NCBI RefSeq assembly: GCF_902859705.1
Contig: NZ_CADIJO010000004.1
Location: forward strand, 248,001-312,000
Direction: 5' to 3'
Length of the DNA stretch: 64,000 nt
From: Achromobacter deleyi
Lineage (GTDB): Bacteria > Pseudomonadota > Gammaproteobacteria > Burkholderiales > Burkholderiaceae_B
Shown: positions 8,676-17,796 of the stretch, in pieces
How the letters are laid out: each line of letters begins with the position of its first letter
Position numbering within the stretch: the first letter of the stretch is position 1
The notes under the pieces: generated by a model
What the model saw: only the letters and a program-made list of their open reading frames with translations
Told to the model about the DNA's origin: nothing
The model's database searches: none
Made by a program: the position numbers and the translations under genes

Positions 8676-11159
8676 TCAGAAATTGGCGCGTAGCGTCAGC
8701 GCCACCCGGCGCCCTTCGCCGAACAGCGCACCCTGGGTCATCGGCGTGATGTAGCGCCGGTCGAACAGGTTGGTGGCATTGAGTGCCACGGTCATGTGTT
8801 CGTCGATCTTGTAGGCCAGCCGCGCATCGGCCGTGTAGAAGCCGCCCTGCGTGATCTTGGCGTCATTGGTGCCGCCGTACAGCTTGCTGGTGGCATTGAT
8901 GCCGCCGCCGACCTCCCAACGGCTCAGATCGCCCGGCAAGCGATAGTTGCTCCAGACCCTGAACAGATGGCGCGGCGCGATCTGAGAGAACGCGGACGCG
9001 CTGGTATCCAGGCTGGCCTCGTCCAGCAGCTTGCTGTCGTTGTAGGTGTAGCCGGCCGTCACGGTCCAGCCGGGCGTGATCTGACCCGATGCGCGCAAGT
9101 CCAACCCGCGTGAACGGGCCTTGCCCGCCGCCTCGAAGTACTGCGACGTATCGTCGGTGGGCAGCGCGCGGTTGGTCTGCGTGACCTGGTACAGCGCGGC
9201 CGACGTCTGCAGCCTGCCGTCCAGGTAGCTGCCCTTCACCCCCACTTCATATTGCTCGCCTTCCATCGGCTTGAGCAGTTCGCCCGAAGGCGTGCGCAAG
9301 GCCTGCGGCTGGAAGATGGTGGAATAGCTGGCATAGACCGAATGCGCGTCGTCGATGTCGGCGATCAGGCCGGCATATGGCGTGACCTTCTTCTTGTAGG
9401 TGTCGCTGCTGGACTGGTTGTTGAACGGGTTGTAGGTCGCGTCCTGCTTGTAGCGGGTATCCCACCACGACACGCGGGCGCCGACGATGGCGGTCAATGC
9501 GTCGGTCAGGTGGTAGCGCGTGTTGCCGTAGATGCCGTACTGGCTTTGTTCGACGGCGCCTTTCGAGGTGTGTTCGGGCAGGCCGCTCCAGGTGGGTTTG
9601 GCGTAGGAATAATCCTTGATGTTGACCGTCTGGAAATTGAACAGGTCGTCGGTGCCGTAATAGCTGGTGCCGTAGTTGTACATGCGGCTGTAGTTCGCGC
9701 CGATCACCAGGTCGTGCTGGCGGCCCAGCAGCACGTATTTGCCGGTCAGGTTCAAGTCGTAGCTTTGATTGTTTTCGTAGTAGTCGGTGTTGGTGGTGCC
9801 GAAGGTGGCTTCGTTGGTGGCCTTGTCGACGCTGCCGAAGGTTTCGCCTGACAACACCCGCGCCGTGTTGTGGTCGAAGCTGCCGGCAAGCGTGACCTTC
9901 CAGTCCTGGGCCAGCTTGTGCTCCAGGCTGGCGAACACATTGGTGTTGGCGTAGCGGTCGTGGTTCCAGGGCGCGCCGAAGAAGTCCGACCGGCCACCCG
10001 CCAGCGTCAGGTCGCCGTAGAGCGGCACCTTGTCGGCCCAGCCGACATTGGAATCGCGTTGGCTGTAGCTCACGCCGGTGCGCAGCAACGTGCCCGGCGC
10101 CAGGTCGGCTTCCAGGGTGCCGTAGTACGACTGGTCCTTGCGCCATGTCGAATCGGGCTCCAGATCCTTGCGCTGGGCGGATGCGACGAAGCGTCCGCGC
10201 AGCGTGCCGGCGTCGTTCAGCGGGCCGCCGATATCAGCCTGGCCGGCGAAGTTGTCGCGGGTGCCCACCGTGGTGCTCAACTGCGTCGAGAATTCCGACG
10301 GCGCGCGTTTGCGCACCAGGCTGATGACGCCGCCGACGCTGCCGAAGCCGCCGTACAGGCCCGCCGGGCCATCCAGTACTTCCACGCGGTCGTACATGGC
10401 CAGGCTGGGCGCGTTGGTGCCGGCGGTGGAAGACATGTCGGAATTCATCACGACCGGCAAGCCATCCACGACCATCGAGCTGATCGGGAAGCCGCGCGCA
10501 TAGTATTGAACGCGGTCGGCGTCGCTTTGCAGCACCATCACGCCCGGGGTGCGTTTCATGGCCTCGTCCAGCGATTGCAAGTTCTGTTCCTGGATCTGCT
10601 GTTGCGTGACCACGCTGACGGTCTGCGGGATTTCACGCTGTGCCAGCGGGATCTTCGAGGCGACGCTGGTCTGCGGATTGAGCCGCTGGACGACGGGATC
10701 GATCTCGGCGCCGGTGACGGCGATGGCCGGCAACGTGGCAACACCGGCCGCAGGCGCTTCTTTCAGCACGTACTGCCCCTGTTCGTTGGCCACCGCTTGC
10801 AGGCCGGTGCCGGCCAGCAGCGCGGTGAGGCCTTCCTGGGCGCCGAAGCGGCCTTTCAGGCCGGGGCTGTGCTTGCCGCTGGCCAGGTCGGTGGATCCGG
10901 CGAGATAGATGCCCGCCTCGGCCGAGAATCGAATCAGGGCGGGTTGCAGCGGGCCTGCCGGGATGTCGTAGCTGCGGGCTGCAGGGGCTGGCGCAGTGCG
11001 GCCGGAAGCGGCCTGGGCGTGTACCGCAGCGGCGCTGCCGGCCAGGGCGGCGGCGACGGCGATATGCAGGGCCAGCACGGCGGGCTGTCCGCTTCGTGGT
11101 TGGCGCGCGCGGCGCACGCCGGCAACGGCGAAGCGGGAATGGAACAAGCGGGGGGACAT
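8676..11159 (-). CDS. TonB-dependent siderophore receptor with N-terminal signalling (STN) domain
   Basis: Outer-membrane receptor (827 residues) for a ferric siderophore, powered by TonB. Domains in order: a long signal peptide ending near VHAQA (residue ~48); an STN signalling domain at about 60-110 (YDIPAGPLQPALIRFSAEAG); a plug domain with EIPQTVSVVTQQQIQEQN near 155-260; then a beta-barrel ending in the outer-membrane signal LRANF. The STN domain means it can activate the FecR/FecI pair encoded upstream. I start at ATG 11159, which has AAGGA 9 bases before it; a TTG at 11168 is less likely. It resembles the ferrichrome/ferrioxamine/pyoverdine receptor class, but the siderophore cannot be told from sequence. 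Confidence 0.92.
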   Translation of the reverse strand: MSPRLFHSRFAVAGVRRARQPRSGQPAVLALHIAVAAALAGSAAAVHAQAASGRTAPAPAARSYDIPAGPLQPALIRFSAEAGIYLAGSTDLASGKHSPGLKGRFGAQEGLTALLAGTGLQAVANEQGQYVLKEAPAAGVATLPAIAVTGAEIDPVVQRLNPQTSVASKIPLAQREIPQTVSVVTQQQIQEQNLQSLDEAMKRTPGVMVLQSDADRVQYYARGFPISSMVVDGLPVVMNSDMSSTAGTNAPSLAMYDRVEVLDGPAGLYGGFGSVGGVISLVRKRAPSEFSTQLSTTVGTRDNFAGQADIGGPLNDAGTLRGRFVASAQRKDLEPDSTWRKDQSYYGTLEADLAPGTLLRTGVSYSQRDSNVGWADKVPLYGDLTLAGGRSDFFGAPWNHDRYANTNVFASLEHKLAQDWKVTLAGSFDHNTARVLSGETFGSVDKATNEATFGTTNTDYYENNQSYDLNLTGKYVLLGRQHDLVIGANYSRMYNYGTSYYGTDDLFNFQTVNIKDYSYAKPTWSGLPEHTSKGAVEQSQYGIYGNTRYHLTDALTAIVGARVSWWDTRYKQDATYNPFNNQSSSDTYKKKVTPYAGLIADIDDAHSVYASYSTIFQPQALRTPSGELLKPMEGEQYEVGVKGSYLDGRLQTSAALYQVTQTNRALPTDDTSQYFEAAGKARSRGLDLRASGQITPGWTVTAGYTYNDSKLLDEASLDTSASAFSQIAPRHLFRVWSNYRLPGDLSRWEVGGGINATSKLYGGTNDAKITQGGFYTADARLAYKIDEHMTVALNATNLFDRRYITPMTQGALFGEGRRVALTLRANF

Positions 11160-11360
11160 GGCGTTCAATCCTTGCGGGAGGTTCGGGTGTCGTCAGCGCA
11201 TGTCCATCGACGGGCCGCCGGCCGTCGGCCATCGATGCCATGTGCTTTCACCTCCTGAATCAATCGAGCAGCCGAAAACGGAACCTGGCGGCCCCGATTG
11301 ATGGCAGAAAATTTGTAAAGCGGGTTTCGATCGGGCCTGCTGCGTCCTTGGCCGCCCGTC
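11160..11360 (-). promoter_or_regulatory. Receptor-gene leader with a second strong ribosome site
   Basis: This 201-base gap between fecR-like and the receptor gene should hold the FecI-dependent promoter. On the minus strand a near-perfect Shine-Dalgarno (AGGAGGTGA) stands 7 bases before ATG 11241, in a different frame from the receptor (ATG 11159). A frame from 11241 starts MASMADGRRPVDGHALTT and overlaps the receptor 5' end. It may be a leader ORF affecting receptor translation, or chance. Confidence 0.35.
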
Positions 11361-12392
11361 TCAATGCGGCCGGCCACGCTCATCGGCGGCCAGCGTCGTC
11401 CACCAGGGCAAAGGGCGTCGTATCTGCGCCTGGGCCGCTTGCGCCAGCATGGCCAGGGCGCTGTCCACATCGCGCAGCGGGAAGGTGCCGAAGACGCGCC
11501 GCTGTGCGATTTCCGGTGCCACGCCGATATGGCCCAGGGTGTAGCGGCCCAGCTCGTCCACGACCTCTTGCAGCGACAGGTCCGCGGCCACCAGGTCGCC
11601 GCGGCTCCAGGCTTCGCGTGCCGGGTCGGCGGCAGTGGCAGGCGCCACCGTGGTGGCGGTGTAGCGGGTCTGCTGGCCGGCTGTGATGATGACCGACGAC
11701 GCGGCGGCGGATGGCCGGATTTCCACCGCCCCCTGATACACCGCCAGCAAGGTGGCGCCCTGCTCCTGGCGCACCGTGAAGCGGGTGCCCAGCGCGCGCA
11801 AGCGCCCTTGGGCGGTATCGACCACTAACGGCCGAGAGTGATCTGGCCCGGTTTCGATCAGGATCTCGCCTTGCACCAGCTGCAGCCGGCGCAGGTCGGG
11901 CTGATAAGCCTGGTTGAAGGCGCTGGCCGTGTTGAGCCATACGCGGGTGCCGTCGGACAGCGTGGCGCTGCGGATCTCGCCGGTGGCTGCGCGATAGTCG
12001 GCGCGCCACGCGGCGGCCAGTCCGCCCAGCGGCGTTTGCCGCCAGCCCAGCCAGCCGAACAGCCCCACTCCTGCCAGCGTGGCCATGCGCGCCAGGGCGC
12101 GGCGGCGCCGCATGACGCGTTGGGCGGCCGCGTGCAGGGTGTCGGTGGTCAGGCGCGGGTCGGGCGTGTCGCGCAGCGGCGCCAGGATGCGTTGGCTGAC
12201 CTGTTCCACATAGGTCCAGGCCTGGCGGTGGCTGGGATGGGCGTCCAGCCAGACATGCCAGCGCTGGCGGTCGGCGGGCACGGCGTCCGTGGAGATCAGC
12301 AGCGCATACCATTCGGCGGCCTGCTCCATGACGTCATGCGGCGGGCTGGCGGATGCAAGGGGGCGGGAGCCGCCGATGGGCAAGGTGGCCAT
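11361..12392 (-). CDS. FecR-family anti-sigma / sigma regulator
   Basis: Inner-membrane regulator (343 residues) that passes the signal from the receptor STN domain to the ECF sigma factor encoded just before it. The N-terminal cytoplasmic domain (about 20-70) has AAEWYALLISTDAVPADRQR and WLDAHPSHRQAW, the DUF4880 pattern. One membrane helix lies near 103-117 (ATLAGVGLFGWLGW). The periplasmic FecR domain follows (SATLSDGTRVWLNTASAF), with a C-terminal STN-like DUF4974 region (LSLQEVVDELGRYTLGHIGV). The start is only 4 bases after the sigma-factor stop, so the two are co-translated. Confidence 0.88.
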   Translation of the reverse strand: MATLPIGGSRPLASASPPHDVMEQAAEWYALLISTDAVPADRQRWHVWLDAHPSHRQAWTYVEQVSQRILAPLRDTPDPRLTTDTLHAAAQRVMRRRRALARMATLAGVGLFGWLGWRQTPLGGLAAAWRADYRAATGEIRSATLSDGTRVWLNTASAFNQAYQPDLRRLQLVQGEILIETGPDHSRPLVVDTAQGRLRALGTRFTVRQEQGATLLAVYQGAVEIRPSAAASSVIITAGQQTRYTATTVAPATAADPAREAWSRGDLVAADLSLQEVVDELGRYTLGHIGVAPEIAQRRVFGTFPLRDVDSALAMLAQAAQAQIRRPLPWWTTLAADERGRPH

Positions 12393-12396
12393 GCCG

Positions 12397-12951
12397 TCAG
12401 GCGAAGGACGGGTCTTGCAGGGCGGCAGCGGTGGCGCTGGCCTCGGTCAGCATGCAGCGCAGCATCACCTGGGCAACATACTTGCGGACCATGCGGGGCG
12501 AAATGCCGAGCTCCGAAGCGACGTCGCAGGTGGGCACGTCGCACACCGCAGCCATCAGGAATGCCTGTGCCGCCTTGGGCGGCAGATCCCGCAGCAAGGC
12601 GCCAATTTCCTGCAAGGCTTCCAGCACGATGGCCTGCCGCTCGGCTGACGGGGCGCAGGCTTCGGGGCTGGCGGCCAGCGTGTCGAGCCAGGCTTGTTCG
12701 ATTTCGCGCCGATGCCACAGGTTGATGCACATGCCCTGCGCCATGGCGCGCAGGTAGGCCCGGGCCTCGCCGGGGCTGCCGAAGCCGCGCGGCGCCGGCT
12801 TGAGGATCAGGCGCAGGAAGGAATCGTGGGCCAGGTCGGCCGCGTCGGCGGCGTTGCCCAGGCGCCGTTGCAACCATCCACGCAGCCAGCCGTGGTGGTC
12901 CTGGTACAGGGTTTCGATGGAAGGCGTTGAGGGATATCCCTGCGGGTTCAC
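12397..12951 (-). CDS. ECF sigma factor, FecI family
   Basis: Extracytoplasmic-function sigma factor (184 residues) expected to direct transcription of the receptor gene when the siderophore is sensed. Region 2 is seen as DAADLAHDSFLRLI with PGEARAYLRAMAQGMCINLW, and region 4 as LRDLPPKAAQAFLMAAVC followed by the HTH DVASELGISPRMVRKYV. I start at GTG 12951 because this gives the usual FecI length and N-terminus (SIETLYQDHHGWLRGW); the frame stays open far upstream but lacks family similarity there. A Fur-like site lies about 60 bases upstream, fitting iron control. Confidence 0.85.
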   Translation of the reverse strand: MNPQGYPSTPSIETLYQDHHGWLRGWLQRRLGNAADAADLAHDSFLRLILKPAPRGFGSPGEARAYLRAMAQGMCINLWHRREIEQAWLDTLAASPEACAPSAERQAIVLEALQEIGALLRDLPPKAAQAFLMAAVCDVPTCDVASELGISPRMVRKYVAQVMLRCMLTEASATAAALQDPSFA

Positions 12952-13010
12952 GGTCCGGCTCGATGGCGGTGGCTGCGCCCTGGGCCCGGACGGGCAGCAG
13001 GCGATGAGTA

Positions 13011-13029
13011 ATGAATAGTAATCATTATT
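13011..13029. promoter_or_regulatory. Putative Fur box upstream of the sigma factor gene
   Basis: ATGAATAGTAATCATTATT matches the classical 19-bp Fur consensus at 13 positions, with all ten bases of TAATCATTAT intact. The surrounding 25 bases are strikingly AT-rich for this genome. It sits between the sigma factor gene (minus) and the cysteine-synthase-like gene (plus), so Fur could control both directions. The match is by eye. Confidence 0.6.
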
Positions 13030-13149
13030 GATACCGGCGCCAACCGCTGTCAATGGCGTCGACCTCGCCTCCCTACAATGACGGGACGCCTGCTCCCCCG
13101 CCGTCCGGCATTCCCGCCGGGCTGCTGCAGCGGGCTTTCCTGGACCGAC

Positions 13150-14076
13150 ATGCTTGCAACCTCTTCCATCGACCTGATCGGCAATACCCCGCTGGTGACA
13201 TTGGGCCGTATCCACGACGGCCCCGGGCGCATCGTCGCCAAGGCGGAATTCCTGCAGCCCGGCGGCAGCGTCAAAGACCGCGCTGCCCGCGCGATCCTGC
13301 TGGCCGCCAGGGCGGACGGCCGGCTGCAGCCCGGGATGCCGGTGGTGGAGATGACCAGCGGCAACATGGGGGCGGGCCTGGCCGTGGCCTGCGCCGCGCT
13401 GGGGCATCCGCTGGTGGTGACGATGTCCGCCGGCAACAGCCCTGCCCGCGCCCGCATGCTGGAAGGCCTGGGCGCCGAGGTGGTGCTGGTGGCGCAAGTG
13501 GATGGCGCCTCCGGGCAGGTCACCGGCGCCGACGTGCAGGCCGCCGCTGATGTCGCGGCTCGCATCGCGGCCGAACGCGGCGGCTTCTATGTCGACCAGT
13601 TCAACGCCGTCGAATGCATTGCGGCGCACGAAGCGGGCACGGGCCGGGAAATCCTGGATCAATTGGGTAGTGCGCCGGATGGCTGGGTCGCAGCCGTAGG
13701 CACGGGTTGCACGTTCATGGGCGTGGCGCGCGCATTGAAGGCGGCCAATCCGGCGACGGTCTGCGCGGCAGTCGAGCCGCAGGGCTGCGAAGTGCTGGCG
13801 GGGGCGCCCGTCCTGAAGGCCCGCCACGTGATCCAGGGCACCAGCTACGGCGCCGTGCCGCCCCACTGGGACGCCACCCTGATGGACCTTAGCCTGGCGG
13901 TGACCGACGACGAGGCCGAGGACTGGCGCCGCCCGCTGGCCGTGCGCGAGGGGCTGTACGTGGGGTTTTCGGCCGCGGCCAACGTGTGCGCGGCGGCGAA
14001 GCTGTTGCAGTCCGGACGGCTGCGGCCGGATGCGACGGTGGCTACCGTGTTGTGCGACACCGGCTTGAAGTATTAG
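13150..14076 (+). CDS. PLP-dependent cysteine synthase-like enzyme
   Basis: A 308-residue fold-type II PLP enzyme of the cysteine synthase/cystathionine beta-synthase family. It starts SSIDLIGNTPLVTLGRI, has the PLP lysine in GGSVKDRAAR, the substrate loop as TSGNMGAGLAVA (Met where CysK usually has Thr) and the phosphate cup as GTGCTFMGVARALK (GTGGT is usual). These changes suggest a substrate other than O-acetylserine, or a specialised role. It is divergent from the FecI gene across a Fur-like site, so an iron-linked role is possible: SbnA-type homologues make siderophore precursors. I prefer ATG 13150; an in-frame ATG at 13078 would add 24 unconserved residues. Confidence 0.8.
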   Translation: MLATSSIDLIGNTPLVTLGRIHDGPGRIVAKAEFLQPGGSVKDRAARAILLAARADGRLQPGMPVVEMTSGNMGAGLAVACAALGHPLVVTMSAGNSPARARMLEGLGAEVVLVAQVDGASGQVTGADVQAAADVAARIAAERGGFYVDQFNAVECIAAHEAGTGREILDQLGSAPDGWVAAVGTGCTFMGVARALKAANPATVCAAVEPQGCEVLAGAPVLKARHVIQGTSYGAVPPHWDATLMDLSLAVTDDEAEDWRRPLAVREGLYVGFSAAANVCAAAKLLQSGRLRPDATVATVLCDTGLKY

Positions 14077-14125
14077 GCCCGGGACACCCGTCCCGATGCA
14101 AAATCGGGTCAAAAGCGGGCGAAGC

Positions 14126-14179
14126 TGTGGATATCCCTGTGAAAGTCCTGTGGATTGCCTGTGAAAGGCTTGTGGATAA
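14126..14179 (-). repeat. Three direct repeats of DnaA-box-like nonamers
   Basis: TGTGGATAT (14126), TGTGGATTG (14149) and TGTGGATAA (14171) lie on one strand at 23- and 22-bp spacing, alternating with TGTGAAAG. The third is a perfect DnaA box (TTATCCACA on the minus strand). An A-rich run (AAAAAAGAATAA) follows, and a TTATCCCCA-like site lies near 14207-14215. The 263-bp gap between the cysteine-synthase-like gene and katA holds nothing else except the katA terminator. Confidence 0.6.
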
Positions 14180-14269
14180 AAAAGAATAACTTTCCACCCC
14201 ACCCTCTGGGGATAAGTCGCTGGAAGGGTTTTTCGGAGTCTTTCGGCGCCAAACGGCACGGCAGCAATG

Positions 14270-14295
14270 AAAACGGGCGGCCCGCAGGCCGCCCG
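14270..14295 (-). terminator. Terminator of katA
   Basis: CGGGCGGCC (14274-14282) pairs with GGCCGCCCG (14287-14295) around CGCA. Read on the minus strand the stem is followed by TTTT. It lies 45 bases beyond the katA stop. Confidence 0.7.
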
Positions 14296-14339
14296 CCAGG
14301 TCCACGCGGTCAATACCGCGCGGCATCCGTGCTGGTGCG

Positions 14340-15788
14340 TTACAGCTTCAGGCCCAGCGCCTTGGCCACGCCCGCGGCATAGGCCGGGTCGGCCTTGCGG
14401 AAGTGTTCCAGCTGGCGGCGCTGGATTTCCTCGGGCACGTCCGCCATGTGGCGGCCGATGTTGCCGAACAGCAGCTCTTGCTGTGCCGGCGTCATCAGGC
14501 GGAACAAGGCGCCCGGCTGCGAGTAGTAGTCGTCGTCCACGCGGTGGTTCCAGCGGGCCGCGGCCTGGCCGTCCAGCGCCAGCGGCGGTTCGCCGGCCGA
14601 CGGGGTTTCCTTCCATTCACCGGCGCTGTTGGGCTCGTAGTTCAGCGTGCCGCCGGCATTGCCGTCCACGCGCGATGCGCCATCGCGGTGGTAGCTGTGG
14701 AACGGGCAGCGCGGCGCGTTCACCGGAATCTGGTGGTGGTTGATGCCCAGGCGGTAGCGGTGCGTGTCGCCATACGAGAACAGGCGGCCCTGCAGCATCT
14801 TGTCCGGCGAGAAGTCGATGCCCGGCACCACGTTGGCCGGCGTGAAGGCGGCCTGCTCGACTTCGGCGAAGTAGTTCTCGGGGTTCTTGTTCAGTTCCAG
14901 CACGCCCACGTCGATCAGCGGGTAGTCGCCGTGCGGCCACACCTTGGTGAGATCGAACGGGTTGATGTGGTAGGTCTCGGCTTCGGCCTCGGGCATGATC
15001 TGCACCTTCAGCGACCACTTCGGGAAGTTGCCCTGTTCGATGTTGTTGAACAGGTCACGCTGCGAGCTTTCGCGGTCGTGAGCGACCACTTGTGCCGCTT
15101 CATCGTCGCTCAGACAGGCAATGCCCTGCTGCGACTTGAAGTGGAACTTCACGTAGAAGCGTTCGTTGTTGGCATTGACGAAGCTGAAGGTATGCGAACC
15201 GAAGCCATGCTGCTGGCGCAGGTTGGCGGGAATGCCGCGGTCACTCATCAGGATGGTGACCTGGTGCAGCGATTCGGGGCTGAGCGACCAGAAGTCCCAG
15301 GCGGCGGTGGCGCTGCGCAGGTTGGTCTTGGGGTCGCGCTTCTGGGTGTGGATGAAGTCGGGGAACTTGAGCGGGTCGCGGATGAAGAACACCGGCGTGT
15401 TGTTGCCCACCAGGTCCCAGTTGCCTTCGTCGGTGTAGAACTTGATGGCGAAGCCGCGCACGTCGCGTTCGGCATCGGCCGCGCCGCGTTCGCCGGCCAC
15501 GGTCGAAAAGCGCAGGAACAGCGGGGTCTGCTTGCCGACCTTGGAGAAGATGCTGGCGCGGGTGTAGCGCGAGATGTCGTGGGTGATGGTCAAGGTGCCA
15601 TAGGCGCCCGAACCCTTGGCGTGCACCACGCGTTCGGGGATGCGTTCACGGTCGAAATGGGCGAGCTTTTCAATCAGCCAGAAGTCCTGCAACAGCGCGG
15701 GACCGCGAGGGCCCGCGGTCAGCGTGTTGTTGTTGTCGGCCACCGGGGCGCCAGAGGCGGTGGTCAGATGCTGCTTCTTGTCGGTCAT
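14340..15788 (-). CDS. katA: Catalase, small-subunit monofunctional type
   Basis: Heme catalase (482 residues) that breaks hydrogen peroxide into water and oxygen. The distal His56 is in [12 protein letters not shown], the distal Asn in [14 protein letters not shown], and the proximal Tyr in [14 protein letters not shown]. The length is that of clade 3 small-subunit catalases. I start at ATG 15788, which has AGGGAG 8 bases upstream; a GTG three codons earlier is possible. It is a single-gene unit with its own terminator, between the iron-uptake block and yidC. An OxyR-type control is common for this family but no site was identified. Confidence 0.95.
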   Translation of the reverse strand: MTDKKQHLTTASGAPVADNNNTLTAGPRGPALLQDFWLIEKLAHFDRERIPERVVHAKGSGAYGTLTITHDISRYTRASIFSKVGKQTPLFLRFSTVAGERGAADAERDVRGFAIKFYTDEGNWDLVGNNTPVFFIRDPLKFPDFIHTQKRDPKTNLRSATAAWDFWSLSPESLHQVTILMSDRGIPANLRQQHGFGSHTFSFVNANNERFYVKFHFKSQQGIACLSDDEAAQVVAHDRESSQRDLFNNIEQGNFPKWSLKVQIMPEAEAETYHINPFDLTKVWPHGDYPLIDVGVLELNKNPENYFAEVEQAAFTPANVVPGIDFSPDKMLQGRLFSYGDTHRYRLGINHHQIPVNAPRCPFHSYHRDGASRVDGNAGGTLNYEPNSAGEWKETPSAGEPPLALDGQAAARWNHRVDDDYYSQPGALFRLMTPAQQELLFGNIGRHMADVPEEIQRRQLEHFRKADPAYAAGVAKALGLKL

Positions 15789-16013
15789 GGCACACACTCC
15801 CTACGTAATTCCTGGAATGCGCGGCGCCTGGGCCGGGCCGCGCAACGTGATGGATACCGCCCCGGACATAGCCGGCCGGGGAATATCTCCGACACATCAT
15901 AGGGGTCTATGTTTCCACTGTGAAGTTGATTGAACTAGTAAATTTGATTAAAAATAACTATCGATGGTGCGACATGACACCCATCGCCGCCCAACCATCC
16001 CGGAACGCAGGCG

Positions 16014-16044
16014 AAAAAAAACCGGCCCCAGGAGGCCGGTTTTT
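16014..16044 (-). terminator. Terminator of yidC, symmetric
   Basis: ACCGGCC (16021-16027) pairs with GGCCGGT (16034-16040). Seven A on the left and TTTT on the right make it able to work from both sides. On the minus strand it follows the yidC stop by 20 bases. Confidence 0.85.
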
Positions 16045-16059
16045 CGTGGCGCGAAGCGA

Positions 16060-17748
16060 TCAGCGGCTGGCCGCGGCTTCTGCCTTGCGCTGCATGGCGC
16101 GGGTGATCGACCACTGCTGGGCGATCGACAGGGTGTTGTTGACGCACCAGTAGAGCACCAGGCCGGCCGGGAAGAAGAACATCATCCCGCCGAACACCAG
16201 CGGCATGATCATCATGACCTTGGCCTGGACGGGGTCCGGGGGCGTCGGGTTCAGTTTGATCTGCAGGAACATGGTGGCCATCATGATGGCGGGCAGAATG
16301 AAGAACGGGTCGCGGATCGACAGGTCGTGGACCCACAGGATCCAGGGCGCGCCGCGCATTTCCACGCTGGCCAGCAGCACCCAGTACAGCGAGATGAACA
16401 CCGGGATCTGCACCACCATCGGCAAGCAGCCGCCCAGCGGGTTGATCTTTTCGGTGCGGTACATCTCCATCATGGCCGCATTGAGCTTCTGCTTGTCGTC
16501 GCCGTACTTTTCCTTCAGGGCCTGCAGGCGCGGGGCGACCTGCTTCATGCGGGCCATCGAGCGGTAGCTGGCGGCGGCCAGGGGGTAGAACAGGGCCTTG
16601 ATCAGCACGGTCAGGGCGACGATGGTCCAGCCCCAGTTGCCCAGGATGGAATGCAGCCAGGTCATCAGCGTGAACAGCGGCTTGGCGATGATGGTCAGCC
16701 AGCCGTAGTCGACCACCAGTTCCAGGCCGGGGGCGAGCGCCGCCATGGCCTTCTGGTCTTGCGGGCCGACCCACAGGTGCGAATCGACGCGGGCAGCGGC
16801 GCCCGGGGCGATCTCGCCAACAGCTTCGATGGTGCGGGCGGCGTACAGGTTCTTCTGCACTTCCAGCACTTCGTTGCTGCGCGGCTTGCCTTGCGGCGGC
16901 ACCCAGGCGGTGGCGAAGTAGTGCTGGACCACGGCGATCCAGCCGTTGTCCGTCTGCTTGATGTAGTTGGCCTTCTTCTTTTCGATGTCGGCGAAGGTCA
17001 TCTTCTGGAACTTGTCCTGTTCCGAGTAGACGGCCATGCCGGTGAACGTGTGATAGAAGCTGGAGGTATCGGCCGGGTCGTTGCCGTCGCGCTCGAGCTG
17101 CAGGTACAGCGCGGGCGTCACGGGGGCGGAGCCGACGTTGGCCAGGTCGTGGCGCACGTCGATGTCGTAGCGGCCGCGATGCAGCGTGAAGGTCTTGGTG
17201 ACCTTGACGCCGCCGGATTCGGCTTCGAACGTCACGTCCAGGTTGTCGCCGGTCAGCTGGCGATCGGTCGAGACGACGCGGAAAGGCGTCTGGTGCGTCG
17301 GGAAGCTCTGGCCGTTGCCTGCACCGACCACGCCGGTCTGGGCGACGTAGTTCAGGCCGGCGGCGCGATCGAGCAGCACGGTGGGCTTGTCAGGTTGGCC
17401 GGTGGCCGGGTACTTCAGCAGTTCGGCCCGCACCAGCTGGGCGCCCAGCGTGTCGAACGTCAGGCGCAGCACGTCGGTGGTGATGACGACTTCTTCCGAG
17501 CGCGTCGGGGCCGGCGTGGCGGCGCCCGGCACGGCCGAGGGCGCAGGCGCGCTGGCGGCCGTGGGCGCATTGGGCACCGAAGGCGTCGCGTTGTTCGCGG
17601 CGGCCGGCGTGCCGTTGGCGTTCGTGCTGGCCGCGGGCGTGGGGCCCCCGAACAACGACGGCTTGCCGTTATGGATCTGCCAGTTGTTCCAAAGGAGCAA
17701 CAGCGAGAAGGAAAAAATCATCCAGAGGACGGTTCGTCGGATATCCAT
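16060..17748 (-). CDS. yidC: Membrane protein insertase YidC
   Basis: Inner-membrane insertase (562 residues) that places proteins in the membrane alone or with SecYEG. It starts MDIRRTVLWMIFSFSLLLLW, the conserved signal-anchor helix, then a Pro/Ala-rich linker (about 45-85) and the large periplasmic P1 domain. The C-terminal core has the hydrophobic helices around YGWLTIIAKPLFTLMTWLHS, GGCLPMVVQIPVFISLYWVL and FPAGLVLYWCVNNTLSIAQQ. Gene order yidC-yidD-rnpA-rpmH on one strand is the standard arrangement. Confidence 0.97.
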   Translation of the reverse strand: MDIRRTVLWMIFSFSLLLLWNNWQIHNGKPSLFGGPTPAASTNANGTPAAANNATPSVPNAPTAASAPAPSAVPGAATPAPTRSEEVVITTDVLRLTFDTLGAQLVRAELLKYPATGQPDKPTVLLDRAAGLNYVAQTGVVGAGNGQSFPTHQTPFRVVSTDRQLTGDNLDVTFEAESGGVKVTKTFTLHRGRYDIDVRHDLANVGSAPVTPALYLQLERDGNDPADTSSFYHTFTGMAVYSEQDKFQKMTFADIEKKKANYIKQTDNGWIAVVQHYFATAWVPPQGKPRSNEVLEVQKNLYAARTIEAVGEIAPGAAARVDSHLWVGPQDQKAMAALAPGLELVVDYGWLTIIAKPLFTLMTWLHSILGNWGWTIVALTVLIKALFYPLAAASYRSMARMKQVAPRLQALKEKYGDDKQKLNAAMMEMYRTEKINPLGGCLPMVVQIPVFISLYWVLLASVEMRGAPWILWVHDLSIRDPFFILPAIMMATMFLQIKLNPTPPDPVQAKVMMIMPLVFGGMMFFFPAGLVLYWCVNNTLSIAQQWSITRAMQRKAEAAASR

Positions 17749-17796
17749 GGTGCCTACTGAAGTGAATACGGGCCAGCAAAGCCCGCCAGTTTAGCG

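Noticed and set aside
12952..14616. Extension of the sigma-factor frame far upstream on the minus strand
   Set aside because: The extra ~550 codons are antisense to the cysteine-synthase-like gene and cross its stop and the DnaA-box repeats; family similarity begins only at GTG 12951.
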